DNA from: an uncultured bacterium
GTDB lineage: Bacteria; Bacteroidota; Bacteroidia; Bacteroidales; Bacteroidaceae
DNA: 64,000 nt
NCBI GenBank assembly: GCA_905214795.1
Contig: CAJMNM010000014.1
Location: forward strand, 6,140 to 70,139
Reading direction: 5' to 3'
The translations under genes and the position numbers were made by a program. This document shows positions 1-7,952 of the stretch, piece by piece. Numbering within the stretch: position 1 is the first letter of the stretch; each line of letters begins with the position of its first letter. The notes below the pieces were generated by a model. That model was not told the origin of the DNA, searched no databases, and saw only the letters and a program-made list of their open reading frames with translations.

Positions 1-281
1 AACCGTTTGGTATTTCTCCATTGGAAGCTATGCAGAGTGGAGTACCTTCTATTATTAGTAAACAGTCTGGTTGTGCAGAGATTTTAAATAAATGTATTAA
101 GGTTGATTATTGGGATGTTGATGCAATGGCTGATGCCATGTATGCATTGTGTACCTATCCTTCTTTGCATAGCTATCTTCAGACAGAGGGAAAGAAAGAA
201 GTTGACGGAATCACCTGGGAAAAGGTAGGAGTCCGTATTCGTAAACTATACGATGAGACTATTCAAAAGTGTAAATATTAA
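1..281 (+). CDS. Glycosyltransferase (GT4-like), C-terminal fragment
   Basis: Only the last 90 or so codons are present; the reading frame is open to the left edge, so the gene starts outside the window. The frame reads P-F-G-I-S-P-L-E-A-M-Q-S-G-V-P at its start, which is the nucleotide-sugar-binding E-x-PFG-x-xxLEAM segment of GT-B glycosyltransferases of family 4, followed by a SxxSGxAEIL segment. The ATG at 21 is internal to this motif and is not the start. It ends 14 bases before a GH57 gene. In Bacteroidales a GT4 gene commonly precedes a GH57 amylase, suggesting a joint role in alpha-glucan or glycogen metabolism (inference). The acceptor cannot be judged from the fragment. Confidence 0.85.
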   Translation, partial: PFGISPLEAMQSGVPSIISKQSGCAEILNKCIKVDYWDVDAMADAMYALCTYPSLHSYLQTEGKKEVDGITWEKVGVRIRKLYDETIQKCKY

Positions 282-295
282 AAAGTAGAATAAAT

Positions 296-1657
296 ATGAA
301 AACGATTTGTCTGTATTTTGAAATTCATCAAAATATTCATCTGAAGCGCTATCGTTTCTTCGACATTGGTACGGATCATTATTATTACGATGATTACGAA
401 AACGAGCGTAGTATTACAGAAACGGCCGAACATTCATATATTCCTTCATTGCAGGCTCTTATTCAGATGGCAAAAGAGAATCCTGGATTTTTCAAGGTTG
501 CTATTTCAATGTCAGGTTGTGCTGTAGAACAATTAGAGAATCATGCGCCAAACGTGATAGAGCTTTTACAGGAGTTGAATGAGACAGGATGTGTGGAATT
601 TTTGGCTGAACCTTATTCACATGGACTTTCATCTCTTGCCAATGAAGAGTCTTTCAAGGAAGAGACTATGCGGATGTCACGAAAGATTAAGGAGCTGTTT
701 GGACAAACCCCGAAAGTATTCAGAAATTCATCACTGATTTATTCTGACGATATAGGTGGTGTTGTGGCTTCAATGGGTTTTAAAGGTATTCTTACAGAAG
801 GTGCAAAGCATATATTAGGTTGGAAGAGTCCGCATTTTGTTTATCATTGTGTTCAGAATCCTGATTTAAAACTTCTGTTGCGTGATTATAAGTTATCTGA
901 TGATATTTCTTTAAGATTCAATAATTCTTCATGGAGTGAGTATCCGTTATTTGCAGATACTTATATGAATTGGATAGCTTCTATGCCCGAAGAGGAACAG
1001 GTTATTAATATCTTTATGGAGTTGTGTGCTTTGGGTATGTTTCAGCCTTTGTCTTCAAATATTCTTGAATTCCTGAAGGCGTTGCCGGCATGTGCCCGCG
1101 AACGTGGTATTACTTTCTCTACTCCTTCAGAGGTTATCGACAATTATAAATCTGTTGATGCTCTCGAGGTGCCTTATCCGTTGTCATGGGTTGACGAGGA
1201 ACGTGATATCAGTTGTTGGTTAGGTAATGGCATGCAGCGTGAAGCCTTTAATAAACTTTATAGCGTGGCCGACCGTGTTCGTATTTGTAATGATCGTCGC
1301 CTTAAGCAAGATTGGGATTATTTACAGGCTAGCAACAACTTCCGTTTCATGACAACCAAATCAAGTAGTTGGAATATGTATCGTGGTATATATGATTCGC
1401 CATATGATGCCTTTACCAATTATATGAATATTTTGGGTGATTTTATTAATCGTGTAAACGATATGTATCCGAGTGATATTGAAAATGAAGAATTGAATGC
1501 TTTGTTGACAACAATCAAGAATCAAGGGGAGGAACTTGAGATTAAGGATAAGGAAATAGAGCGTTTGAATGCACGTATTAAAAAGTTTGTTGCTGAGAGT
1601 GATGAAAAGACACCGGCTAAGAAAACATCAACTCGAAAAACAGCAACAAAGAAATAA
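296..1657 (+). CDS. Glycoside hydrolase family 57 (alpha-amylase type)
   Basis: A 453-residue cytoplasmic protein with no signal peptide. The N-terminus (KTICLYFEIHQ...) and the segments PYSHGLSSL and a later VFRNSSLIYSDDIG stretch match GH57 proteins of Bacteroidales annotated as alpha-amylase or 4-alpha-glucanotransferase. GH57 is a retaining (beta/alpha)7-barrel family acting on alpha-1,4-glucans. The last 60 residues are predicted coiled coil followed by a Lys/Thr-rich tail (KKTSTRKTATKK), an extension outside the catalytic barrel. It follows the partial glycosyltransferase by 14 bases and ends at a strong hairpin, so the two probably form the end of one operon. Exact substrate is not readable from sequence. 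Confidence 0.88.
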   Translation: MKTICLYFEIHQNIHLKRYRFFDIGTDHYYYDDYENERSITETAEHSYIPSLQALIQMAKENPGFFKVAISMSGCAVEQLENHAPNVIELLQELNETGCVEFLAEPYSHGLSSLANEESFKEETMRMSRKIKELFGQTPKVFRNSSLIYSDDIGGVVASMGFKGILTEGAKHILGWKSPHFVYHCVQNPDLKLLLRDYKLSDDISLRFNNSSWSEYPLFADTYMNWIASMPEEEQVINIFMELCALGMFQPLSSNILEFLKALPACARERGITFSTPSEVIDNYKSVDALEVPYPLSWVDEERDISCWLGNGMQREAFNKLYSVADRVRICNDRRLKQDWDYLQASNNFRFMTTKSSSWNMYRGIYDSPYDAFTNYMNILGDFINRVNDMYPSDIENEELNALLTTIKNQGEELEIKDKEIERLNARIKKFVAESDEKTPAKKTSTRKTATKK

Positions 1658-1687
1658 GGATAAATAATATTGTCAAAAGTAAGAAAT

Positions 1688-1733
1688 GGAGGATATGTAT
1701 GTTTTATGCATATCTTCCATTTGTTTTTATTTC
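1688..1733 (+). terminator. Rho-independent terminator of the GH57 operon
   Basis: Arms at 1688-1700 and 1706-1718 form a 13-bp stem (two G-T pairs) around a 5-nt loop, followed on the + strand by a T-rich run (ttgtttttattt). It lies 30 bases after the GH57 stop. Confidence 0.75.
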
Positions 1734-1763
1734 TTGCTCTGATATGGTATAAATGACAATTAG

Positions 1764-1803
1764 AAAACGCCATTTCCAATATGGATATGGAAATGGCGTT
1801 TTT
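1764..1803. terminator. Perfect 14-bp bidirectional terminator hairpin
   Basis: AAAACGCCATTTCC (1764-1777) and GGAAATGGCGTTTT (1789-1802) are exact complements around an 11-nt loop. The A run on one side and T run on the other fit termination in both directions, between the converging GH57 and DUF4270 genes. Confidence 0.85.
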
Positions 1804-1829
1804 GTTTGGCTTGTAATAAAAGAAGCCTG

Positions 1830-3221
1830 TTATTTTTTGAAAGAACTATAAATTACCTGAATCTTAATTGGGGTATTTTCTCCACCATAAAGACGTGTGC
1901 TGCTTAAACTCATATCATTTGTAATACGAGTCACATTGTTATTGTCGTCAGTAGTTACTTCTACCGGCACTAAAATGACTTTGTTCCAATCGGGGTTCTG
2001 TGCAGCCCATGCTTCAGGAGAAATATTTGCTGCTGCAGCTTTTTCGTTCTGCTCTTTACGGCAATAGGCAATCAGATTTCCAATATTTGAGAATGTGTAG
2101 GTATTATATGACGTGTTGAGTGAAGTGACATATGATGTTTTATCATCTGAAATCTTCTTTTCTTCGAAGAAAGAATATAAATCATTTTTTCTTACCATGA
2201 GAAGATTCTGCGGAACGCCCATGTTCGATTCCGGATATTGTGCGTTATATCTGTACAATACTACCTGGGCCTGGCTGATGCTGTCCTCTGTATGACCTTT
2301 ATATATATCGTCTATTGGAAGGGACATTTCTGTAAAGATGCCGGCAGGTGTCTTTATATACGTCCAATCTTTTTCGTCAGCCAACGGTTGAAGGTCATCA
2401 TTGCTGAATGAAGAGTATTGTAATACTTCTGGTGTTGCGGGGAATCCGGTATAACCGATTGTATCTTTTTTAAGTTCTTCATCCCAATACTTAAAATAAA
2501 CATTCAGTTGTGTGATGGTACAGTTCAACATCAACTCGTTGCCATCGCTGTATGTGAAGTAGAATCCCGGACATACATGACGGATGAAGTTGTAAGGATT
2601 CTTAAAGAACTCCTTATGCTCAAAATACTTTTGCATAATATCAGTACCATATGATTTGGGCAGACTGAAACGTATTGTTTGGTAGGAGTCTTCAGAATCA
2701 GACATATCCTTTGCGGCAATGACACGTGATGCAATTGCTTCCGGACGTTTTGAATTGATGAACTGAGACAAATCCATATTGCTGTAATAAGTAGTATCTT
2801 CTCGTATGGCGTTGGTTGTGTCCAACTCATAAGCTTCAATTTTCATCGGATTATTGAGATCGCCGTAGAAATCTGAGAATACCACTTCTATTTCAGCAGA
2901 ATCGGCTATAACTTTACCTTCTTCATTCTTGTGTAACAATTCATAGTCTGGAAAGATAAAATCATCCAATGTGATGAACTGCGTAAGAAAGTCAGCCTTG
3001 ACTTGGGTGCGTGTTTCAGGATCTGTTAGGCAGCCTACATAGCATGAGCTGCTTTTGCTCAGCACAGAATCTGCTACTATAGAACGTGTGTAGGCGTCGA
3101 ATACAGTATATGAAGCTTCTATATTGTCGGAGTCTGTATAAATACCAATATTGTCGGTGGTGTCATCGCATCCAGCAATAGTCAGAGCGAGTACAACGCC
3201 TCCGATAAGTTTCATTTTCAT
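1830..3221 (-). CDS. DUF4270 family lipoprotein
   Basis: A 463-residue protein with a lipoprotein signal (LALTIAGC, lipid-modified Cys at residue 18) followed by DD, the acidic residues that resemble the Bacteroidetes surface lipoprotein export signal. The body (SYTVFDAYTRSIVADSVLSK, then SSCYVGCLTDPETRT) matches DUF4270, a family of unknown function confined to Bacteroidetes. It follows the GT5-like gene by 19 bases on the same strand, an arrangement I recognise beside panC in Bacteroidales. The function is unknown; a surface or outer-membrane location is inferred from the signal. Confidence 0.85.
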   Translation of the reverse strand: MKMKLIGGVVLALTIAGCDDTTDNIGIYTDSDNIEASYTVFDAYTRSIVADSVLSKSSSCYVGCLTDPETRTQVKADFLTQFITLDDFIFPDYELLHKNEEGKVIADSAEIEVVFSDFYGDLNNPMKIEAYELDTTNAIREDTTYYSNMDLSQFINSKRPEAIASRVIAAKDMSDSEDSYQTIRFSLPKSYGTDIMQKYFEHKEFFKNPYNFIRHVCPGFYFTYSDGNELMLNCTITQLNVYFKYWDEELKKDTIGYTGFPATPEVLQYSSFSNDDLQPLADEKDWTYIKTPAGIFTEMSLPIDDIYKGHTEDSISQAQVVLYRYNAQYPESNMGVPQNLLMVRKNDLYSFFEEKKISDDKTSYVTSLNTSYNTYTFSNIGNLIAYCRKEQNEKAAAANISPEAWAAQNPDWNKVILVPVEVTTDDNNNVTRITNDMSLSSTRLYGGENTPIKIQVIYSSFKK

Positions 3222-3240
3222 TTTAAGTTCAGGTTTAGAG

Positions 3241-4071
3241 TTATTCTTCTTCTTCCTTGCCTACGCTCCATATTTTATCAAAGAAATCAATATAAGCGTC
3301 AGCATTAATTTCTCCAGGAGCATTCAGTACAGGAACTTGTCTTTCCTGGGCAAATTTTTCTATATTTGGATTGGCATCCGGACTGGCAACAACAAGACCG
3401 TCTGAATATTCTACAGCCAGTTTGTTGAGTTCTTCAAAGGTGAACGTTTCGCTGTAATCTTTCAGAATACTGCTGTTAACATCTTTGTATTCAATACATC
3501 TTCCGAAATTAGTACCGATAGGTTCTTTCAGTTCTTCACCGAATAATGAATAAATAACCTTGCTGTCTCTGAATGAGGGTTCGGCGCTATATGCTGTTTT
3601 GATATATAATGGTACTACAGCAGACATCCACCCTTGGCAAAGTATGACATCCGGTGTCCAGCGAAGTTTCTTTACGGTTTCAAGAACGCCTCTTGCATAG
3701 AAAATGGCACGTTCGCCGTTGTCTTCATATTCTTTACCATTCTCGTCTTTGCCCATCATGCGCTTGGTGAAATAATCATCATTATCAATAAAATACACTT
3801 GCATATGGGCTGCTTGTATGGAAGCCACTTTGATAATTAGCGGATGATCGGTATCATCGATAATTAAGTTCATGCCTGAAAGTCGGATGACTTCATGAAG
3901 CTGATTGCGTCTTTCATTAATATGACCCCATTTGGGCATAAAGGTTCTGATTTCACGTCCTTTCTCCTGAATGACCTGAGGCAGTTTTCTGCCGGCGAGT
4001 GCAAGTTCTGAATCGTTGACGTACGGGGTCATTTCTTGAGTAATGAATAAAATTTTCTTTGCCTTCATCAT
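3241..4071 (-). CDS. Short glycogen-synthase-like protein (GT5 N-lobe only)
   Basis: About 276 residues starting at MMKAKKILFITQEMTPYV; an upstream in-frame ATG at 4128 precedes the promoter and is unlikely. The sequence follows the N-terminal Rossmann lobe of glycogen/starch synthases (family GT5), including TPDVILCQGWMSAVVPLYIK. Two things differ from active GlgA. The length is roughly half of the usual 480 residues, so the ADP-glucose-binding C-lobe is absent. The N-terminal K-x-G-G-L motif is also missing: after TPYV the sequence reads NDSELALAGRKLP. Bacteroidales databases label such proteins glycogen synthase, but the sequence suggests a non-catalytic or regulatory protein. It is the first gene of a two-gene minus-strand unit with the DUF4270 lipoprotein. 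Confidence 0.75.
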   Translation of the reverse strand: MMKAKKILFITQEMTPYVNDSELALAGRKLPQVIQEKGREIRTFMPKWGHINERRNQLHEVIRLSGMNLIIDDTDHPLIIKVASIQAAHMQVYFIDNDDYFTKRMMGKDENGKEYEDNGERAIFYARGVLETVKKLRWTPDVILCQGWMSAVVPLYIKTAYSAEPSFRDSKVIYSLFGEELKEPIGTNFGRCIEYKDVNSSILKDYSETFTFEELNKLAVEYSDGLVVASPDANPNIEKFAQERQVPVLNAPGEINADAYIDFFDKIWSVGKEEEE

Positions 4072-4090
4072 TAAATAGGTTTTGCCTAGG

Positions 4091-4098
4091 CAAAGATA
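4091..4098 (-). promoter_or_regulatory. Bacteroidetes -7 element for the GT5-like gene
   Basis: The minus strand reads TATCTTTG, an exact match to TAnnTTTG, about 20 nt upstream of the chosen ATG codons. No convincing -33 element lies at normal spacing. It decides against the upstream ATG at 4128. Confidence 0.55.
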
Positions 4099-4179
4099 CA
4101 AAAAAAACTCGAATAATTGTAATTTCAACCATTTAGAACCGCTCTTTTACATTAATTTCACTTATTTTCTGCTTATTGT

Positions 4180-4210
4180 TTTGCCATGTGGTATTTTATG
4201 TGTTATTTTG
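4180..4210 (+). promoter_or_regulatory. Probable panCD promoter
   Basis: TTTG at 4180-4183, then 20 nt, then TATTTTG at 4204-4210 (one base short of TAnnTTTG). It ends 38 nt before the panC ATG. Confidence 0.5.
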
Positions 4211-4248
4211 CAGAGTTTTTTAGGAATTAGGATCTAAATTAACTGTAA

Positions 4249-5100
4249 ATGGAATTAATTCAGACAATTGAAGTGCTGCAGGAACGTTTGTCTGCAGTTC
4301 GGAAAGAGGGAAAAAAGGTTGGCCTTGTGCCTACTATGGGGGCTTTACATCAGGGTCATGCTTCCCTTGTTGAACGTAGCGTGGCAGAGAATGACGTGAC
4401 AGTCGTCAGTGTATTCCTCAATCCCACACAGTTTAATGATAAAACCGATTTGGAGAAATATCCGCGTACGCTTGAAGCTGATTGTGCGTTGCTTGATAAA
4501 CTTGGAACGACATTTGTTTTTGCTCCTTCGGTTGACGAAATGTATCCCGAACCTGATACCCGCAAATTCAGTTACGCACCGATTGATACGGTGATGGAAG
4601 GCGCCTTTCGTCCGGGACATTTTAATGGTGTTTGTCAAATAGTAAGCAAGCTTTTTTCTATTGTAGAACCAGATAAGGCTTATTTCGGAGAAAAAGATTT
4701 TCAGCAGATTGCGGTTATTCGTGCAATGGTAAAAGATCTTAAGTTCAAGGTCGAGATCGTACCGTGTCCGGTTGTTCGCGAAGAAAGCGGATTGGCGATG
4801 AGCAGTCGCAATACCTTGCTTACAGATGAAGAGCGTAAGATTGCTGCCAATATATCAAAAATCCTGTTTAAAAGTAAGAACTTTGCGGCAAACCATACAT
4901 TGGAAGAAACGAAGAAATATGTGGTTGACAGCATAAATGCCATAGTCGGTCTTGAAGTTCAATATTACGAGATTGCAGACGGTATAACATTACAGACATT
5001 GAAGAAATGGAGTGATTCTGATTATATAGTAGGTTGCATTACCGTATTTTGCGGCAGCCAGCCTATTCGTCTGATAGATCATATTAAATATAAAGGATAA
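4249..5100 (+). CDS. panC: Pantothenate synthetase
   Basis: PanC joins pantoate and beta-alanine with ATP to make pantothenate, the step leading to coenzyme A. The 283-residue length is normal for the family. The signature PTMGALHQGHASL near residues 28-40 carries the HxGH nucleotide-binding motif of this nucleotidyltransferase fold. VFLNPTQFNDKTDLEKYPR, GAFRPGHFNGVCQIVSKL, YFGEKDFQQ and MSSRN (ATP-binding loop) follow in the expected order. panD lies 20 bases downstream, so the two supply beta-alanine and condense it as one unit. Confidence 0.97.
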   Translation: MELIQTIEVLQERLSAVRKEGKKVGLVPTMGALHQGHASLVERSVAENDVTVVSVFLNPTQFNDKTDLEKYPRTLEADCALLDKLGTTFVFAPSVDEMYPEPDTRKFSYAPIDTVMEGAFRPGHFNGVCQIVSKLFSIVEPDKAYFGEKDFQQIAVIRAMVKDLKFKVEIVPCPVVREESGLAMSSRNTLLTDEERKIAANISKILFKSKNFAANHTLEETKKYVVDSINAIVGLEVQYYEIADGITLQTLKKWSDSDYIVGCITVFCGSQPIRLIDHIKYKG

Positions 5101-5120
5101 ATAAAAAGGAAATAAGCGTT

Positions 5121-5474
5121 ATGATGATTCAAGTGTTGAAATCAAAGTTGCATTGTGTACGTGTAACTGAGGCAAACCTCAATTACATGGGCAGTATCAC
5201 CATTGATGAAGACCTTATGGACGCCGCAAATATGATTGCAGGTGAGAAAGTGCAGATCGTGAATAACAACAACGGCGAGCGTTTTGAAACTTATATTATA
5301 AAAGGCGAGCGTGGCTCTGGTTGCATTTGTCTGAATGGAGCTGCGGCACGAAGAGTGCAGGTAGGAGACATTTGCATCATCATATCTTATGCGATGATGG
5401 ATTTCGAAGAAGCAAAAACTTTTAAACCCACGGTTGTTTTCCCTGACCCGGAAACGAATCATCTGGTCAAGTAA
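5121..5474 (+). CDS. panD: Aspartate 1-decarboxylase
   Basis: PanD decarboxylates L-aspartate to beta-alanine, the co-substrate of PanC. The 117-residue proenzyme has the self-cleavage site Gly24-Ser25 in YMGSITID; Ser25 becomes the pyruvoyl cofactor. LNGAAARRVQVGDICIIISY is the usual C-terminal core. Two Met codons start the reading frame; either could serve. It is cotranscribed with panC and followed by two hairpins. Confidence 0.96.
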   Translation: MMIQVLKSKLHCVRVTEANLNYMGSITIDEDLMDAANMIAGEKVQIVNNNNGERFETYIIKGERGSGCICLNGAAARRVQVGDICIIISYAMMDFEEAKTFKPTVVFPDPETNHLVK

Positions 5475-5497
5475 GGTTTCGCTATAAATTATAATTA

Positions 5498-5537
5498 TAC
5501 AGCTCTGTACTTTTCATTTAGAAAGTGCAGAGCTGTA
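5498..5537. terminator. Hairpin after panD
   Basis: TACAGCTCTG (5498-5507) pairs exactly with CAGAGCTGTA (5528-5537), with an inner ACTTT/AAAGT stem. It lies 24 nt past the panD stop with only a weak T run. Confidence 0.65.
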
Positions 5538-5584
5538 AATCTTTAGTATTATCTCATATGTTTCTTTTGAAACGGAATTGGAAT

Positions 5585-5621
5585 AATAAAGGCGCGCTTC
5601 ATGATGAAGTACGCCTTTATT
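5585..5621. terminator. Hairpin between panD and the biotin-carrier operon
   Basis: AATAAAGGCG (5585-5594) pairs with CGCCTTTATT (5612-5621), with an inner CTTC/GAAG stem. Its A/T flanks allow termination in both directions; it most likely ends the minus-strand carboxylase operon as well. Confidence 0.65.
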
Positions 5622-5640
5622 TGAATGGAATATAATGTTT

Positions 5641-6042
5641 TTATTCAAAAATCACCAGATCAGTTCCCTCCATAACCGATTCGCCAGGAGTGACACATAT
5701 CTTTCCTATTTTTCCTGCACGGTCTGATGTGATGTTGTTTTCCATTTTCATGGCATCGAGAATGACCACTGTGTCACCACGTTTGATTTCATCACCAACC
5801 TTAACCGTTACATCCAAAATGACACCTGGGAGAGGGGCTTTTACACTATATTTTTTATGAGTTACTGTTGCGGGTACACCTGCAGGTTTTACAACGACCG
5901 GGCGCAAATCCGGTTTCTTTTCTTCCGGCATTTTCACCGTATATGTTTCGCCGTTGACAACCACAGTGGCAATATTATTTTTAATACCTTCAACTGTTAC
6001 GGCATAGTCGTGTCCGTTAATGTTATATTTGAATTCTTTCAT
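5641..6042 (-). CDS. Biotin carboxyl carrier subunit of an acyl-CoA (de)carboxylase
   Basis: A 133-residue carrier protein. Residues 1-60 are a variable N-domain and Pro/Val-rich linker; residues 65-133 are a biotinyl domain with the motif DAMKMEN, placing biotin on Lys99. Such carriers shuttle CO2 between the carboxyltransferase encoded in this operon and either a biotin carboxylase or a membrane beta subunit. It is the last gene of the operon; no oadB/mmdB-type membrane gene follows, because the panCD terminators come next. Confidence 0.92.
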   Translation of the reverse strand: MKEFKYNINGHDYAVTVEGIKNNIATVVVNGETYTVKMPEEKKPDLRPVVVKPAGVPATVTHKKYSVKAPLPGVILDVTVKVGDEIKRGDTVVILDAMKMENNITSDRAGKIGKICVTPGESVMEGTDLVIFE

Positions 6043-6051
6043 GTCAGACTT

Positions 6052-6228
6052 TTAAAATTTAACTTCCGGTATTTGGCGTTGGGTGCGGAGTTTTGAGTTC
6101 CACTCCGTTGATTCGCTGTCCAATGTCAGTTTTCCGCTTTCCATAACGTGAGACGTATAGCCCTCGTATTCATATAAGGCAAGTGAGATTGCGGCAGTGA
6201 TTTCGCCGTTGATTGTTTTTTCTTCCAT
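6052..6228 (-). CDS. 58-aa conserved small protein of the carboxylase operon
   Basis: A short frame in the gap between the carboxyltransferase and biotin-carrier genes: ATG at 6228, TAA at 6052-6054. The product begins MEEKTINGEITAAISLALYE and ends LRTQRQIPEVKF. It is spaced 12 bases after the upstream gene and 9 before the downstream one, as expected for a translated operon member. Other Bacteroidales have a small gene at this position, and the E-x-x-A-A-I-x-x-A-L-x-E-Y pattern and a W-N-x-K segment fit my memory of that family. It lacks a transmembrane helix, unlike OadG/MmdD gamma or delta subunits, so a soluble accessory subunit is likely. The function is inferred from position only. Confidence 0.8.
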   Translation of the reverse strand: MEEKTINGEITAAISLALYEYEGYTSHVMESGKLTLDSESTEWNSKLRTQRQIPEVKF

Positions 6229-6240
6229 TTTATTTTTTTA

Positions 6241-7794
6241 TTATAATGGGATATTGCCATGTTTCTTTGCGGGATTTGACAAGTTCTTGGTATGAAGCTG
6301 TGTCAGTGCGCGGATAACTCTGAAACGTGTGTTGCGTGGTTCAATCACGTCATCTATATAGCCATATTTGGCTGCCTGATAGGGATTGGTGAAGAGTTTG
6401 TTATATTCAGCCTCTTTTTCAGCAAGGAATGCTTTCGGATCTTCTGCTGTTTTGGCATCCTTGGCGTAAAGTACGGCAACAGCACCTTCTGCGCCCATTA
6501 CTGCAATTTCTGCAGACGGCCATGCATAGTTCAAGTCACCACGAAGTTGTTTACAACTCATCACAATATGAGAGCCGCCATAGCTTTTACGTAGGGTTAC
6601 TGTTACTTTGGGTACAGTAGCTTCTCCGTATGCATACAGTAATTTTGCGCCGTGAAGAATCACCGCATTGTATTCCTGGCCGGTACCTGGTAGGAAGCCC
6701 GGAACGTCTACTAATGTAACGATAGGGATGTTGAACGCATCGCAGAAACGGACAAAACGTGCCCCCTTGCGGCTGGCGTTACAGTCTAATACGCCGGCAT
6801 AACAGTTTGGTTGGTTGGCTACGATACCTACACTTTGGCCGTTGAAGCGGGCAAAGCCGATAATGATATTTTTTGCGTAATCCTTTTGTATTTCAAAGAA
6901 CTCGCCATTGTCTACAATTGCACCGATGACTTCATACATGTCGTATGCCTTGTTCGGATTGTCAGGGATGATTTCGTTCAGACGGTCTTCCATACGGTCG
7001 ATAGGGTCTGTGCAAACTTTGCGTGGCGCCTCTTCCATATTGTTCTGTGGAATGTAGCTTAATAATGTACGGATAAGCGCGAGTCCTTCTTCTTCTGTTT
7101 CTGCCGTAAAATGTGTGACACCGGATTTTGTGGAATGTACACTGGCACCGCCAAGATCCTCCTGCGATACGTCTTCTCCTGTTACGGTTTTTACAACTTT
7201 AGGACCGGTGAGGAACATATAAGATGTACCTTCCATCATCAGTGTAAAGTCTGTAAGAGCGGGAGAATAAACCGCACCTCCGGCACAGGGACCGAAAATT
7301 CCGGAAATCTGTGGTATCACGCCCGAAGCCATGATGTTACGCTGGAAAATTTCCGCAAATCCGCCCAAGGCATTGATACCTTCTTGAATACGTGCGCCAC
7401 CCGAGTCGTTGATTCCGATACAGGGAGCACCCATTTTCATGGCTTGATCCATCACCTTGCAGATTTTCTCAGCCATTGTTTCAGACAGAGAACCGCCGTT
7501 TACGGTAAAGTCTTGTGCGAATACGTATACCAGACGGCCGTCAATTGTACCACTTCCGGTTACGACACCGTCGCCAAGATACTGTTTCTTTTCCATACCG
7601 AAATTGGTGCAGCGATGGAGTTTGAACATATCCATTTCTTCAAAACTACCCTTGTCCAGCAACATGTCTATACGTTCACGTGCTGTGTATTTACCTTTCT
7701 CGTGCTGTTTGGCGATTGCTTTTTCACCGCCACCCATACGGGCTTTGGCGCGCAATTCTACCAGTTCTTTGATTTTTTCAGTTTGTACACTCAT
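6241..7794 (-). CDS. mmdA: Methylmalonyl-CoA/propionyl-CoA carboxyltransferase subunit
   Basis: A 517-residue crotonase-fold carboxyltransferase. Acyl-CoA-binding segments are visible: NDSGGARIQEG in the N-half and VDVPGFLPGTGQEYNA in the C-half, with GPCAGGAVYSPALTDF between them. In Bacteroidales this subunit acts on methylmalonyl-CoA/propionyl-CoA in the succinate-propionate pathway. With the epimerase and biotin carrier it makes up a C3 acyl-CoA operon. Whether the complex decarboxylates (Na+-coupled) or carboxylates depends on partners not encoded here. Decarboxylase alpha subunits and propionyl-CoA carboxylase beta subunits are hard to separate by sequence, so the symbol is the common Bacteroidales usage. 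Confidence 0.9.
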   Translation of the reverse strand: MSVQTEKIKELVELRAKARMGGGEKAIAKQHEKGKYTARERIDMLLDKGSFEEMDMFKLHRCTNFGMEKKQYLGDGVVTGSGTIDGRLVYVFAQDFTVNGGSLSETMAEKICKVMDQAMKMGAPCIGINDSGGARIQEGINALGGFAEIFQRNIMASGVIPQISGIFGPCAGGAVYSPALTDFTLMMEGTSYMFLTGPKVVKTVTGEDVSQEDLGGASVHSTKSGVTHFTAETEEEGLALIRTLLSYIPQNNMEEAPRKVCTDPIDRMEDRLNEIIPDNPNKAYDMYEVIGAIVDNGEFFEIQKDYAKNIIIGFARFNGQSVGIVANQPNCYAGVLDCNASRKGARFVRFCDAFNIPIVTLVDVPGFLPGTGQEYNAVILHGAKLLYAYGEATVPKVTVTLRKSYGGSHIVMSCKQLRGDLNYAWPSAEIAVMGAEGAVAVLYAKDAKTAEDPKAFLAEKEAEYNKLFTNPYQAAKYGYIDDVIEPRNTRFRVIRALTQLHTKNLSNPAKKHGNIPL

Positions 7795-7837
7795 GTGTTA
7801 ATAAATTCTATGGTGATAATATCTATATAGAAACATC

Positions 7838-7873
7838 CCACCAGCGGGCGAGACCTCGCTTACCCGCTGGTGG
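7838..7873 (-). promoter_or_regulatory. GC-rich hairpin between epimerase and carboxyltransferase genes
   Basis: CCACCAGCGGG (7838-7848) pairs perfectly with CCCGCTGGTGG (7863-7873), with an inner CGAG/CTCG helix. No U run follows on the minus strand. It sits inside the operon, about 44 nt upstream of the carboxyltransferase start, so RNA processing, stability or translation control is more likely than termination. Confidence 0.55.
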
Positions 7874-7952
7874 TGTGTCATTTCTCATAAAAAGGTTAAT
7901 TAATGTCATACCGGTTTTGTTTACGGTTGACCTTATTCCCGGATGCTTTTTT

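Noticed and set aside
1688..1803. Riboswitch between GH57 and DUF4270 genes
   Set aside because: The structures are simple hairpins with U runs between converging genes; no aptamer-like conserved core.
7111..7830. 239-codon frame opposite the carboxyltransferase gene
   Set aside because: Antisense shadow of a strongly recognised gene.
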